A stretch of 64,000 nucleotides of DNA, taken from Enoplolaimus lenunculus. Taxonomy: Eukaryota; Nematoda; Enoplea; Enoplida; Thoracostomopsidae. Location of the stretch: assembly GCA_030248215.1 (NCBI GenBank), contig JASANG010001367.1, forward strand, positions 161,852 through 225,851, written 5' to 3'. The translations under genes and the position numbers were made by a program. The notes under the pieces were generated by a model. It did no database searches. It was not told the origin of the DNA and worked only from the letters and a program-made list of their open reading frames with translations. Positions 56,401-64,000 of this stretch are shown piece by piece (the first letter of the stretch is position 1; the number at the start of each line of letters is the position of its first letter).

Positions 56401-58146
56401 ACAATGGCTAAATACCCTACTTAAGTAAGACTTAGTACTTAAGTACGTTTTAAGTAATCACTTAGCTATTTTGTCGTTGTTAATAGCATACTAAGTTGAG
56501 TAATGCGTGGTTTACATTAATTTGTGTACGCGATGTGGAAATTCTCAACGGCTATGGACGCTTGGTTATTGATATTTTTCGTTTGAAATTTTTTGTAAGT
56601 TTTCAAACTACAGGTTCCTATTTTCAGAAGTAAATGCAGTTGTTGTTTAAAACTTATTTTAACAAACCCTTAGTAACTATTCAAGTTTTATTATATTTGA
56701 ATTTTAATGTACAACTACTACTATTGCCAACCTTTAGGATGACAATATCCTGTTGTTTTTAGTTTAAGCAGTTGTCGTTACTTTAAAATAAATAACGAAG
56801 CTATTGATGGTTACTATATATTTTCGTCCTTCAGAAGTAACCACTATCTTGTTTACTAAATCTCAGATCCTGCTGTCCATTAGTTATTGCAATATATTGA
56901 GCAACAGCTACTCAAAATGAAATTTAAGGCACGAACGGTGTCTGTACTTTGAGGGTTCGAGGCAAGGACAGTTGCTTAAATATATTTTTATCTAGCAACA
57001 GTTGCTTGTTTTTCGACAAAAGAGGAGATCGGTGTCTTATTATTTAGTTCTGAGCTAACGGCAGCTGCTTAAAATCATAGTTTTGCCAACGACAGCTGCT
57101 TATATAAAATCATTGTTTTTTAAACAACACAGATTTCTAATGCAAATCTAGAACAGTCGCTGGGCCGTAATTTTTTGATTCGTACAACTACAATTACAGG
57201 TTTTGGATTTTTAAAGCATTGTCGTTCGTATTTATAAATTGAGAAAAATTCAAATTTTAACCAACGCTAGCTGCTGTTTTTCAAATAGCAAAACTCGTCA
57301 CCCATAGCAGGCGAAAAATTCCACATCGCGTACACAAGTTAATGTAAACCACGCATAAATGCTTAATTCGCTATCAATTTGTCTTATTATAGATTAACCT
57401 TTCAGCAATCAAGCTTTGGTCTAACTGAATCCTAAATAAAAAACAAAACTGTTACTTCCTAAAAAAGAATTGTTTTTAGTAGCACAAAAAACAAAATTCG
57501 TATGTCTTGACAAAGCGTTGTAACACACTTAATTATTCAATTTCGTTGTGTCCAAGAAAATGCGAGAAAAATTATAAATTTCAACTACTAAAATACTTAG
57601 TCCTATCCACACGGGCAAGTTTTGGCATCGAGAACTTGCAGCTGCAACTGGTACTGGCAAGTTTTGTCCAAAACCCCGTTCGAAAAATTTGCAGCTGTAA
57701 GTAAAATTCGTTAAAAAACAAAACTAGGAATTTTAGTTCACACGCGTGAATAACCATGTGCAAGTTCAATGAATTCATTGCATCTACTTTCTCATTGGCT
57801 GATGAAAAAAATGCAAGTTCTGCATGCAATTTGTACTGCAAGTTCTCGCAGCCAAAAAAACTTGCACGTGTGAATATGGCTTAAATCTTTATATAATTCG
57901 TGTCGATAATCCTGATATGAACTTTGATTTTATTTTTTTATGTTTCAGATAATGGAAGATTGGAAATTTGTTTCAATGGTGATCGACCGACTTTTTCTGA
58001 TCGTTTTCAGTTTGGCGTGTTTCATCGGAACAACCAGTATTATTTGTCAAGCACCGTCACTCTACGACAAGCGTGAACCTATTGATCAGGGTAATCAAGA
58101 CATTATTCACGCTAAAAATGGGTATTTATATTGTTTACTGGAATAA
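44478..58146 (+). CDS. Nicotinic acetylcholine receptor subunit, alpha type
   Basis: Thirteen exons: 44478-44532, 45376-45512, 46377-46421, 48176-48285, 49557-49673, 50205-50325, 50976-51242, 51670-51796, 52840-52951, 54253-54372, 54828-55135, 56032-56360 and 57949-58146, joining in phase to about 681 residues. Exon 1 is a signal peptide ([18 protein letters not shown]). Visible marks are [13 protein letters not shown], loop [10 protein letters not shown], the Cys-loop [15 protein letters not shown], loop B GSWTYDG, loop C YPCCPTPY with vicinal cysteines (agonist-binding alpha subunit), TM1, TM2 after GEK (cation-selective), TM3, a long cytoplasmic loop with a poly-Asn tract, and TM4 ([13 protein letters not shown]). 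It resembles the UNC-38/UNC-63 sort of levamisole receptor alpha subunits; exact orthology is not claimed. The intron after 56360 starts GCGAGT (GC-AG). AATAAA overlaps the stop codon at 58142-58147. The upstream non-alpha gene is a plausible channel partner. Confidence 0.93.
44722..44925 (+). mobile_element. MITE family B
   Basis: GGCCAATGTTACTTTTAGGG to CTAAAAGTAACATGGGC with GCCTAA runs, in intron 1. Confidence 0.85.
45184..45355. mobile_element. MITE family C
   Basis: GGCCCATAGTAGCTAGCTC to CTTGGCTACGGGACC. It ends about 20 bp before exon 2. Confidence 0.75.
45558..45791 (+). mobile_element. MITE family A/A2
   Basis: GGCCCAATGTAGGGAACCTGG to CCTGACCCTTACATGGG with worn GCCTAA repeats. 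Confidence 0.7.
45993..46201. mobile_element. MITE family G
   Basis: CGCTGCAAAAAATGGTGAG to CTCACCATTTTTTGCAGTG. Confidence 0.85.
46430..46648 (-). mobile_element. MITE family B
   Basis: ACCCATGTTACTTTAAGG to CTAAAAGTAACATTGGCC. It starts nine bases after a 45-nt receptor exon. Confidence 0.85.
46881..46988. repeat. 54-bp tandem duplication
   Basis: CAGTGCCGGAGGTAGGCAGG begins two successive near-identical units, each ending AGGGTGGGGCC. The first word matches hAT-like element tips. Confidence 0.8.
47265..47405. mobile_element. MITE family C, worn
   Basis: GCCCGTAGTCTACTCCCCTTG at the left; GGGGGGCTGGGTACAGGCCCG at the right. Confidence 0.6.
48530..48740. mobile_element. MITE family F
   Basis: GACGGATCTGGAAATTTCTGACG to TCTCCGGATCCGCTAG, inverted around GGATC; contains AAAAGTTAATGAAACGC. 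Confidence 0.65.
48936..49445 (-). mobile_element. MITE family A2 with long internal expansion
   Basis: ATGTAAAGATCAGAAGCG to GGCCCTGTTCAATAAATTAGCC. From 49011 to 49380 a unit of about 36 bp (three TTAGGC-like units plus TATAAGCTCATTCTTAT) repeats about ten times. Confidence 0.85.
49679..49860. mobile_element. MITE family K next to a receptor donor site
   Basis: CAGTGCCAGCGGATCC to ACGCCGGCCCTAA; it begins after only GTAAG of the intron, so the target was within six bases of the exon. Confidence 0.7.
50373..50527. mobile_element. MITE family C, worn
   Basis: ACCAGGTAATCTTGCTAG at the left; CCTCTGGCTACGGGCCCG at the right. Confidence 0.65.
50684..50954. mobile_element. MITE family I
   Basis: CCCTATTCACACGTGCAAG and CTTGCACGTGTGAATAGGG are perfect inverted ends; it stops 21 bp before the exon 7 start. 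Confidence 0.9.
51418..51612 (-). mobile_element. MITE family B with near-perfect 8-bp duplication
   Basis: GGCCCATGTTAATACTTTAAG to TTTAAAGTAACATTGGCC; the flanks CATTGGAC and GATTGGAC agree at seven of eight positions. Confidence 0.8.
52550..52860 (+). repeat. Tandem duplication of an intron end with acceptor and exon edge
   Basis: 52550-52702 and 52703-52860 are about 95% alike. Both contain TATATTTTAG followed by TGACCAT and ATCTGCATTA, that is the acceptor and first 21 bases of the TM3 exon. The downstream copy (AG at 52838-52839) leads into the full exon. The upstream one (AG at 52681-52682) is a decoy. Confidence 0.9.
53706..54252. repeat. 26-bp minisatellite ending at a receptor 3' splice site
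   Basis: About 20 units of GATTTTTTTGCAAAAATTA plus TGGAACA. The final, altered unit reads GATTTTGTTTGCAATTGTTGCAG and forms the acceptor of the exon at 54253. The CAG that closes each unit lines up with that acceptor. Confidence 0.93.
55235..55473. mobile_element. MITE family H
   Basis: CACTGTAAATTTCAGTGAG to TTTGAATTTACATTG with GAGTTGATT motifs. Confidence 0.85.
57600..57878. mobile_element. MITE family I
   Basis: CCTATCCACACGGGCAAG to CTTGCACGTGTGAATATGG, in the GC-AG intron before the TM4 exon. Confidence 0.8.
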
Positions 58147-58206
58147 AATGTATTTTTTTCATTATTTTATTGATGCTTATAATTGTAGCAAAAATATCAC
58201 TAATCG

Positions 58207-58374
58207 GACCCGTAGCCAAAGGTAGGATTAGGGGGCTTCAGCCCCTCCCGTGCAAAATTTTCTTCCCTCCCCCTTAGAAAATTGACATCCTTGCTTGTAA
58301 GTGCAACGAAAACCGTTGTATACCTCTCCTGAACGTTTTTAGCTCCAGTAGTAAGGTGAGCTGGTTACGGGCCT
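58207..58374. mobile_element. MITE family C
   Basis: GGACCCGTAGCCAAAGG to AGGTGAGCTGGTTACGGGCC, inverted ends. Confidence 0.85.
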
Positions 58375-58663
58375 AAAACCGTGGCATATTCTTGAAATGT
58401 GGATTCAGTGACTGGAACCCGATTGCTATTAGGAAACACTGGTGGAAGCAAAACTATGGTAGGTAAATGCAGAAGGTTCCAAACTGTCACAACCCTTTCG
58501 AAGGACATCCGCCTAAAATTCGTACTTGCGGAATATTAAGAACGCAGATCAACTCTGTGAACCTTTTTCTCACAGTGCTTTGTGTCCGGACGCTATAATG
58601 GACTTGTAATTTCAAGTTAAGCAGTACCATATAGAGCTCTTCGCGAAAATTTTTTCTGCCAAT

Positions 58664-58733
58664 CTGGTGGAGTTCGAACTCGACGACGTACGAATTACCC
58701 GCCCGCTGCTCGCACCACTGAGCTGCGTAGTCA
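58664..58733 (-). mobile_element. tRNA-like sequence, probably SINE-derived
   Basis: On the minus strand, CGCAGCTCAGTGGTGCGAGC resembles an A box and GAGTTCGAACTCC a B box with a paired T arm. The acceptor stem does not close, so it is likely a remnant. Confidence 0.5.
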
Positions 58734-58934
58734 TGCTAACCTTTTGAGCAGGAGAGCGTTTCTCACGTTTCCTAACCAATTCCGCTAAAAGTAATTCTAA
58801 GCTAGAGCCCTTCACAAAAATTTTGCACTGAATGTGGGGGGGCTTGGACCCATGTCGTGCCCCTGTGTTTTTAGTTCTAGGGCATTGTGAGTGCTCAGTG
58901 AAGTGTATTTTCGCTTTTTGAATTTTGGATGTTT

Positions 58935-59130
58935 GCCTGCACCCGCTGAACAGCGGCGGATCCAAAATTTCTGGCATCGCAAGAGGGTGGGCTGGCAAAA
59001 GTTATGAAACGCAATTTTTACTATGTGCAACATATATGCCAATTTTCTAAGTTAAAATGACCTTACCATTTTATCACAAAAAATTCGGACGGGGGTATGC
59101 CGTGCGCACGCCATCCTCTGGATTCGGTAG
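58935..59130. mobile_element. MITE family F
   Basis: GCGGCGGATCCAAAATTTCTGG to CCTCTGGATTCGGTAGTGCCGC, inverted; contains GGCAAAAGTTATGAAACGC. Confidence 0.75.
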
Positions 59131-59296
59131 TGCCGCAGAACAGAGTACAATGGATGGTTTTAGTTGCCGTATTATTGCGACACAAACTCCACATCTGGGG
59201 TCCTGGTGTAATTTTACAGAAGTTGTGTCAATTTTGGTATTTTTAAATGAAACTTACTTTGTCGTTCAGTGCGGATTTTTTGTTGATTCTGGCAGT

Positions 59297-59405
59297 TTAA
59301 GCTTAGGCTTAGGCTTAGGCTTAGGCTTAGGCTTAGGCTTAGGCTTAGGCTTAGGCTTAGGCTTAGGCTTAGGCTTAGGCTTAGGCTTAGGCTTAGGCTT
59401 AGGCT
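59297..59405. repeat. Pure interstitial TTAGGC run
   Basis: About 18 perfect TTAGGC units without the element ends found elsewhere. Confidence 0.95.
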
Positions 59406-59649
59406 GCGTACGAATATTTTATATTTATGGAACCTGTGCCATGTCAATTTTGAACTTATGCTCAAGGTTTGTGAAGGCCGAAATTTTAAATTATTTTTAC
59501 ACTTTTTTGTTTTTAAAAAGCAAACATTCAAATGACTTCTACGTTCTTAAATTCATCACACTGGTTCACATTAATTGTCTGCTTTGAAAATAAGCAGCTG
59601 TGATAAGGTTTGAGCCCAACTATCGAACAGCAAACGAAGCAAATTACGG

Positions 59650-59855
59650 TCCATTTATAGAACTGGACTGGAAGAGTAGTAGTAGCATATTCGTAAGCCT
59701 AAGCCTAAGCGTAAGTCTAAGTTTAAGCGTAAGGATGAGCCTATTCCTAAGCCTAAGCCTAAGTTTAAGCCTGAGCAAAAAAATTTAGTCTAAAGCATAA
59801 ACTGACTCTATAATATAGCCCCTCCGGATAACGATCCGGCCCTGTTCTCTACATG
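59650..59855 (+). mobile_element. MITE family A2
   Basis: GGTCCATTTATAGAACTGG to CCCTGTTCTCTACATGAGCC with GCCTAA repeats. Confidence 0.8.
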
Positions 59856-60212
59856 AGCCCAAATTACAATATAAAACGTGTGGTAAGTCAGCAGTCTTTG
59901 GGGTCATACTGGGTCACATATGCCAGCTTGAGGGTCAAAAATTTTCAACGTAAACCGCAGCTCGAACTGTATCGGGGGAATATTCGGCTTAAACATTATC
60001 ATCAGTTAACGACCGTAAATTGTTCGTCTGTGGACCGGTTTGGGATGCCATGGACCCCTGTTTAAATAATATTGACTCAATCGTTCGACAATGACTTTGT
60101 TTAAATTTAGTAATAACAAGTCTTTTATGGATAGTTTAGTATTTTTTGTCATTTTCTAATCTTGTTTTAGTATTTTATCACTTTCTTAGACAAAAACACT
60201 CTGTTTAAACGT

Positions 60213-60505
60213 TTTGGCCAATGTATAGAACAAGGCTGTAACATTAGTGTACAAGTACATTCATAAGCCGGTCCGTGCATAGAACAGGGCCGGAACAGTA
60301 GTATAAAAGCATATTCCTAAGCCTAAGCCTAAGCGTAAACGATCCGTCCCTGTTCTATACATGGGCCCATAAGCCTATTAAGCCTAAAGCTAAGTTTAAG
60401 CCTAAGAATGAGCTTATACCTAAGCCTAAACCTAAGCCTAAGCAAAAAATAGTCTGAAGCTTTAAGCTTGCTTTATTGCAGTCCTACTGGAAAACGTTCT
60501 AGCTT
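60213..60505 (+). mobile_element. MITE family A with nested family A2
   Basis: Outer left end GGCCAATGTATAGAACAAGG; a short complete A2 element, GGTCCGTGCATAGAACAGGG to TGTTCTATACATGGGCC, sits at about 60268-60367. Confidence 0.75.
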
Positions 60506-61987
60506 ACAGGTTACTTTCAATTTTAAAGCTATATGTCGTTAACAGTTGCAAACTAACCAAACTTCAGCAACTTCTTAGAGTTAGCAGCATAACCCTTGAG
60601 TTACATGTTAATGCGGGGTTCACGTTACAAATTGTGCGCTTGGTACCTGTCTTTGACTTACCCATATGAGTAGAGTCAAGATGTCTGCTCATAGCCTCCG
60701 TAGATGCCAACATAATGAGCGTTCACGCTTGTCTTTTAAAGCGGCTCAGTACATTGAGTTTTATTTTACAAACAACCTGTTCATAGAGATTGTTTCTACT
60801 TCCTGCGATGGGTAAATGACAAAACAGGTACCAAGCGCCCAATTGCTAACGTAAACCTCACATACCGTTTATAAGCTTACCTTTTCATATCAAGTTGGGC
60901 CTAAACTTTTACAACGATGTATTAGCTTTGAAATAGGCCTTACGCAACTTTGCGTGTACATTGACGAATTTCGTTTTATTTTCTCCAGCTAACACTTATC
61001 TAGCGATTTGCAGTGACAGCTTAAGAATGATTTTCATAATTTTCCTGCAGATTTTTGCCAAAAAATACACATTTTATATGCTTAAAACCCAAATGTGAAG
61101 ACAAATGACGTTGGATTTATATTTGACTAATTATCCGTAAGCTAAATGTTAAGCTTATTCGACAGCAAGCGATCATGGTACATGACACAATTATATATCA
61201 CATTGAATATATGTATTATATAATTCGTTTTTGACCAATTTAGTAGCTGGTTGGTTGCAGCTGAAGTGGTTGAAACCAACAATCCAGCAGAATTAAGACA
61301 AAATTTAGGAATATGAGAAACATCATCTCACATAGAGTATACTATGAGCAACTCAGGTTAAACTGTTCGAGCGAAATTTACAGACAACGCGAAGTTTCGT
61401 AAACGCTGAGAGGTCACTCGGGTCGAGGGTCCAGCTTCTATACGAATGGTGATCGCGAACGTTTGCTTCCTTTGGAATCAACGGCTGAAAACTGGATCTG
61501 AATGAAATATAGACTATTATTGGGAGAAGAAGTTAAGGGATTAAATCGGAACTCAACTGGACGTTAACAAATGTTTCAAATTAATTCGTTGTCAATTTAA
61601 TATAAGCGACTAGCAGTATTACGAAATAGCCGGCTCACGACTCGCTTGTCAAAGTGTGAGAACAATAAATCGACTAGCTAACCTGTACCAATCCCAAAGT
61701 AAAATATTCAAGCCAATGTATAGAACCAGGACGGAACAGTAGTATATGCGTACTCCTAAGCCCAAGCCTAAGCAAAAATAACAATTAGTCTAAAGCTCAA
61801 GCTTATTTCAAAATGTCTGGAGGTTGAGGAAATATCACGGTTTATTGTAAATATAGCTTTTTCGCTGATCTTACCATGATTCACAAATCGTACTTTATCA
61901 TTTTACCATTTTTCTTGCTCAAATTCGTACGTTTACGCTGTTGTTTGCAGATGTGAAATATATTTTCTAAATTAAAAAATAATTGCT

Positions 61988-63270
61988 ATGTTATCAAAAC
62001 TGTATAACGTGGAATTATTAGCAGTAATTGTTTTAGTAATTATTCATAGACATGGCGAAACGCTTGGCCTCGAACGAAGTAAGTATTTACATTTCATTGT
62101 GGTAATTTCAATGCGAGACTAAGCTATGAGCAATGGGCCCATGTAAAGATCAGGGGCGGAACGTTTTTCTGTGGGACTAGAAAAGAGTAATCTTAAGCTT
62201 TGACTAATTTTTTGTTTGGCTTAGGCTTAGGCTTAGGCATAGGTGTATGCTTATTCTTACGCTTAGGCTTACGCTTAGGATTTGGCTTAGGAATATGCTC
62301 ATTGTTACGCTTAGGTTTAGGCTTAGGATTTGGCTTAGGAATATGCTTATAATACTGTTCCGCTCCTGTTCTTTACATTGGCAGAGCAATGCAAGTTCTG
62401 TGTTTAACAATTTTTGCGCGTGCTTGAAGTGTTTACACACGTTTGCTGCATTTCCATATCAGTGTTGGACCACTTTCCTGCGGAATGTAGTAGTGTAAGT
62501 TTAAGCTTTAGACAATTTTTGCTTAGGCTTAGGCCTTAGGGCGTGGGCTTAGGCTAATGTATAGGCTTATCTTTAGGCTTAGGATACGCTTCGGCAATGC
62601 AAGACTTAAACATATGTATAGGCTTATCGTTACGCTTAGACTAAGGCTTAGGCTTAGGTTTAGGATTCCCAACAGCTTGGAATTACAAATAACAGTGTCC
62701 ACCAAGGTTCAACCGGAATGCCTGTTCCGGTCGGAATTCGTGCAAAAAGTCAATTCCTGTTCCTGTTCTTGTTCATGCATTCAAAGATGCAGGAACCGGA
62801 ATTTTTACGGTATTGTAACAAATTATTCACAATCATTTAAATATTGAAAACTTTGTCTTTGAGAAATTTTTTATGTCAAAATTAGTGTTTTTCTACCTAG
62901 TTCAATTCTGTGTTACTAAATTGTTCGTGCTGTGTTTTCGCAAAACTTATGATAAAATAGATGAAAATTTCCTTAAGCCATTTTTTGGCAAGTTTTCTAA
63001 AAAAGCCCGACAGTAATTCGGTTTTATGAAAATTATTCAAATTCCCGGTTCCTGTTCCTGTTCCGGTTCCTGCATAAAAATTCAATTCTTGTTCTTGTTC
63101 CTGATCCTACAAAGTTTAGTGCCAGTTAAAACCCTGGCTGTCCACTATTTTAGAAGTATGGTACTGTGATGGGAAAACGTGCAATTCGTGTACATGGCCC
63201 CACAGTTGCCCGGTAGATGAAGTTGACTTTGCCATGGCGGAAGATGAGTGTCAGCAATCGTGTCCCCCTC
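61988..63270 (+). CDS. Possible secreted or membrane cysteine-rich protein, first two exons
   Basis: Exon 61988-62078 encodes MLSKLYNVELLAVIVLVII, a signal-peptide-like start, and ends at a good GTAAGT donor in phase 1. Exon 63154-63270 starts in the matching phase after TATTTTAG and ends at another GTAAGT in phase 1. It encodes six cysteines spaced C-x4-C-x2-C-x5-C-x13-C-x3-C, beginning VWYCDGKTC. The first-exon layout (short signal exon, phase 1) copies that of both receptor genes. The rest lies beyond the window. I do not recognise the domain; an extracellular disulfide-bonded module is likely. Unseen exons between the two are possible. Confidence 0.45.
62136..62383 (-). mobile_element. 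MITE family A with 8-bp target duplication
   Basis: GGCCCATGTAAAGATCAGGG to CTGTTCTTTACATTGGC with TTAGGC repeats, flanked by GAGCAATG at 62128-62135 and 62384-62391. Confidence 0.92.
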
Positions 63271-63305
63271 GTAAGTTTTTCGATTAAATGCAACTTCGTC
63301 AATAT

Positions 63306-63418
63306 CATGCGTATACCAGATAACTTTTGAAGTGAAAACTGATGGACACTGAAACCAAAACATTTCAGTGTCCGTCTTACTACCTTGTCAATCAGTTTAC
63401 CTGGTGTATGCATGTTAG
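63306..63418. mobile_element. Foldback element family M, short copy
   Basis: ATGCGTATACCAGATAAC to GTTTACCTGGTGTATGCAT, inverted, with AACTGATGGACACTGAAACC inside. It starts 36 bp after an exon. Confidence 0.75.
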
Positions 63419-63661
63419 TGTGGAAGTTGCATAATAATTAATACGCATCATGCATTTGGTGTCGTCATTTCGTTGGGGTCTACAAGTGTAAGGTCGAGTT
63501 GAGCAAAATTTTAAATAAGCTTGTGTCGCTGCCATTTGTTCAAATTAGGGTGCTTATTGGTTGAAAATTCATTTCCTTAGAGTTTTCGTTGTCGAACTCT
63601 CCAAAAGCCAAAGATTAGTGCTACAAATTTGGCATATCAAATTTTGAACACAATCCTTCGG

Positions 63662-63877
63662 GCCAATATAAAGAACTTGAGCGGAACAGTATTATAAGCA
63701 TATTCCTAAGCCTATGTCTAAGCCTAAGCTTAAACCTAAGGGCAACAATGAGCATATTTCTAAGCCGAGGCCTAAGCCTAAAGCGTAATTCAAGCAGAAA
63801 AATTAGTCTAAAAGCTTAAGCTTACTGTTTTCTAGTCCCACAGAAAAACGTTCTGCCCCTGATCTTTACATGAGCCA
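63662..63877 (+). mobile_element. MITE family A
   Basis: GGCCAATATAAAGAACTTGAG to CCTGATCTTTACATGAGCC with GCCTAA runs. A further TTAGG fragment begins at the window's right edge. Confidence 0.85.
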
Positions 63878-64000
63878 TCTTTCGATAAAGTCTATGTATA
63901 CGTTAAGTATGAGAAAATTTTTGTGTTATTTAAATATAAAGTTCCGGGTCTTCGAGGCTAGTTTTAAAACTTTCCAAGTAATATAACGCTTAGACTTAGG

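Larger units (their letters stand above)
58147..61987. other. Intergenic after the alpha receptor gene
   Basis: Holds MITEs, a pure TTAGGC run and tRNA-like remnants listed separately. About 60510-61400 has no recognised content and could include regulatory sequence for the gene starting at 61988. A weak tRNA-like remnant may lie at about 61400-61480. Confidence 0.5.

Noticed and set aside
59297-59405. True chromosome end
   Set aside because: Ordinary sequence continues on both sides and genes lie nearby, so the TTAGGC run is interstitial.

Overview
This window looks like nuclear DNA from a nematode. The gene families fit: two nicotinic acetylcholine receptor subunits of levamisole-receptor type and two sulfotransferases of the expanded nematode type. 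Exons are small and split by introns of 0.3 to 3.7 kb. The window is also littered with GCCTAA/TTAGGC runs, the nematode telomere unit, but here they sit inside short mobile elements and are not a telomere. No bacterial, organelle, rRNA or CRISPR feature was seen. The species cannot be named from the sequence.

Layout, all genes on the plus strand. (1) 1-1908: the last two exons of a sulfotransferase gene whose 5' part lies outside the window. (2) 2810-7310: a 4.5-kb block bounded by TG...CA and a perfect 5-bp target duplication, best read as a solo LTR fossil, with a CCAAT-rich TATA promoter near its 3' end. (3) 8729-14509: a complete four-exon sulfotransferase paralogue. Its last intron and exon are about 97% identical to those of the first gene, whereas the preceding exon is well diverged. 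(4) 19225-32884: an eleven-exon nicotinic receptor subunit without the vicinal cysteines (non-alpha). (5) 44478-58146: a thirteen-exon receptor subunit with the vicinal cysteines (alpha). (6) 61988 onward: the first two exons of a probable secreted or membrane cysteine-rich protein that runs off the window.

All gene models rest on exon phases that join without a break, on protein similarity, and on lengths that repeat between paralogues: 45-nt and 110-nt receptor exons, and 390-nt and 274-nt sulfotransferase exons. The two receptor genes could supply the alpha and non-alpha partners of one cation-selective ACh-gated channel; this is inference from the family.

Almost everything else is short non-autonomous DNA transposons of at least ten families, often nested. 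The two commonest families carry internal telomere-like repeats and make 8-bp target duplications, which suggests hAT-type mobility. The most unusual pattern is that five separate tandem repeats end exactly at a 3' splice site, and their units contain an acceptor-like AG that lines up with the real acceptor. Three introns appear to start with GC rather than GT.
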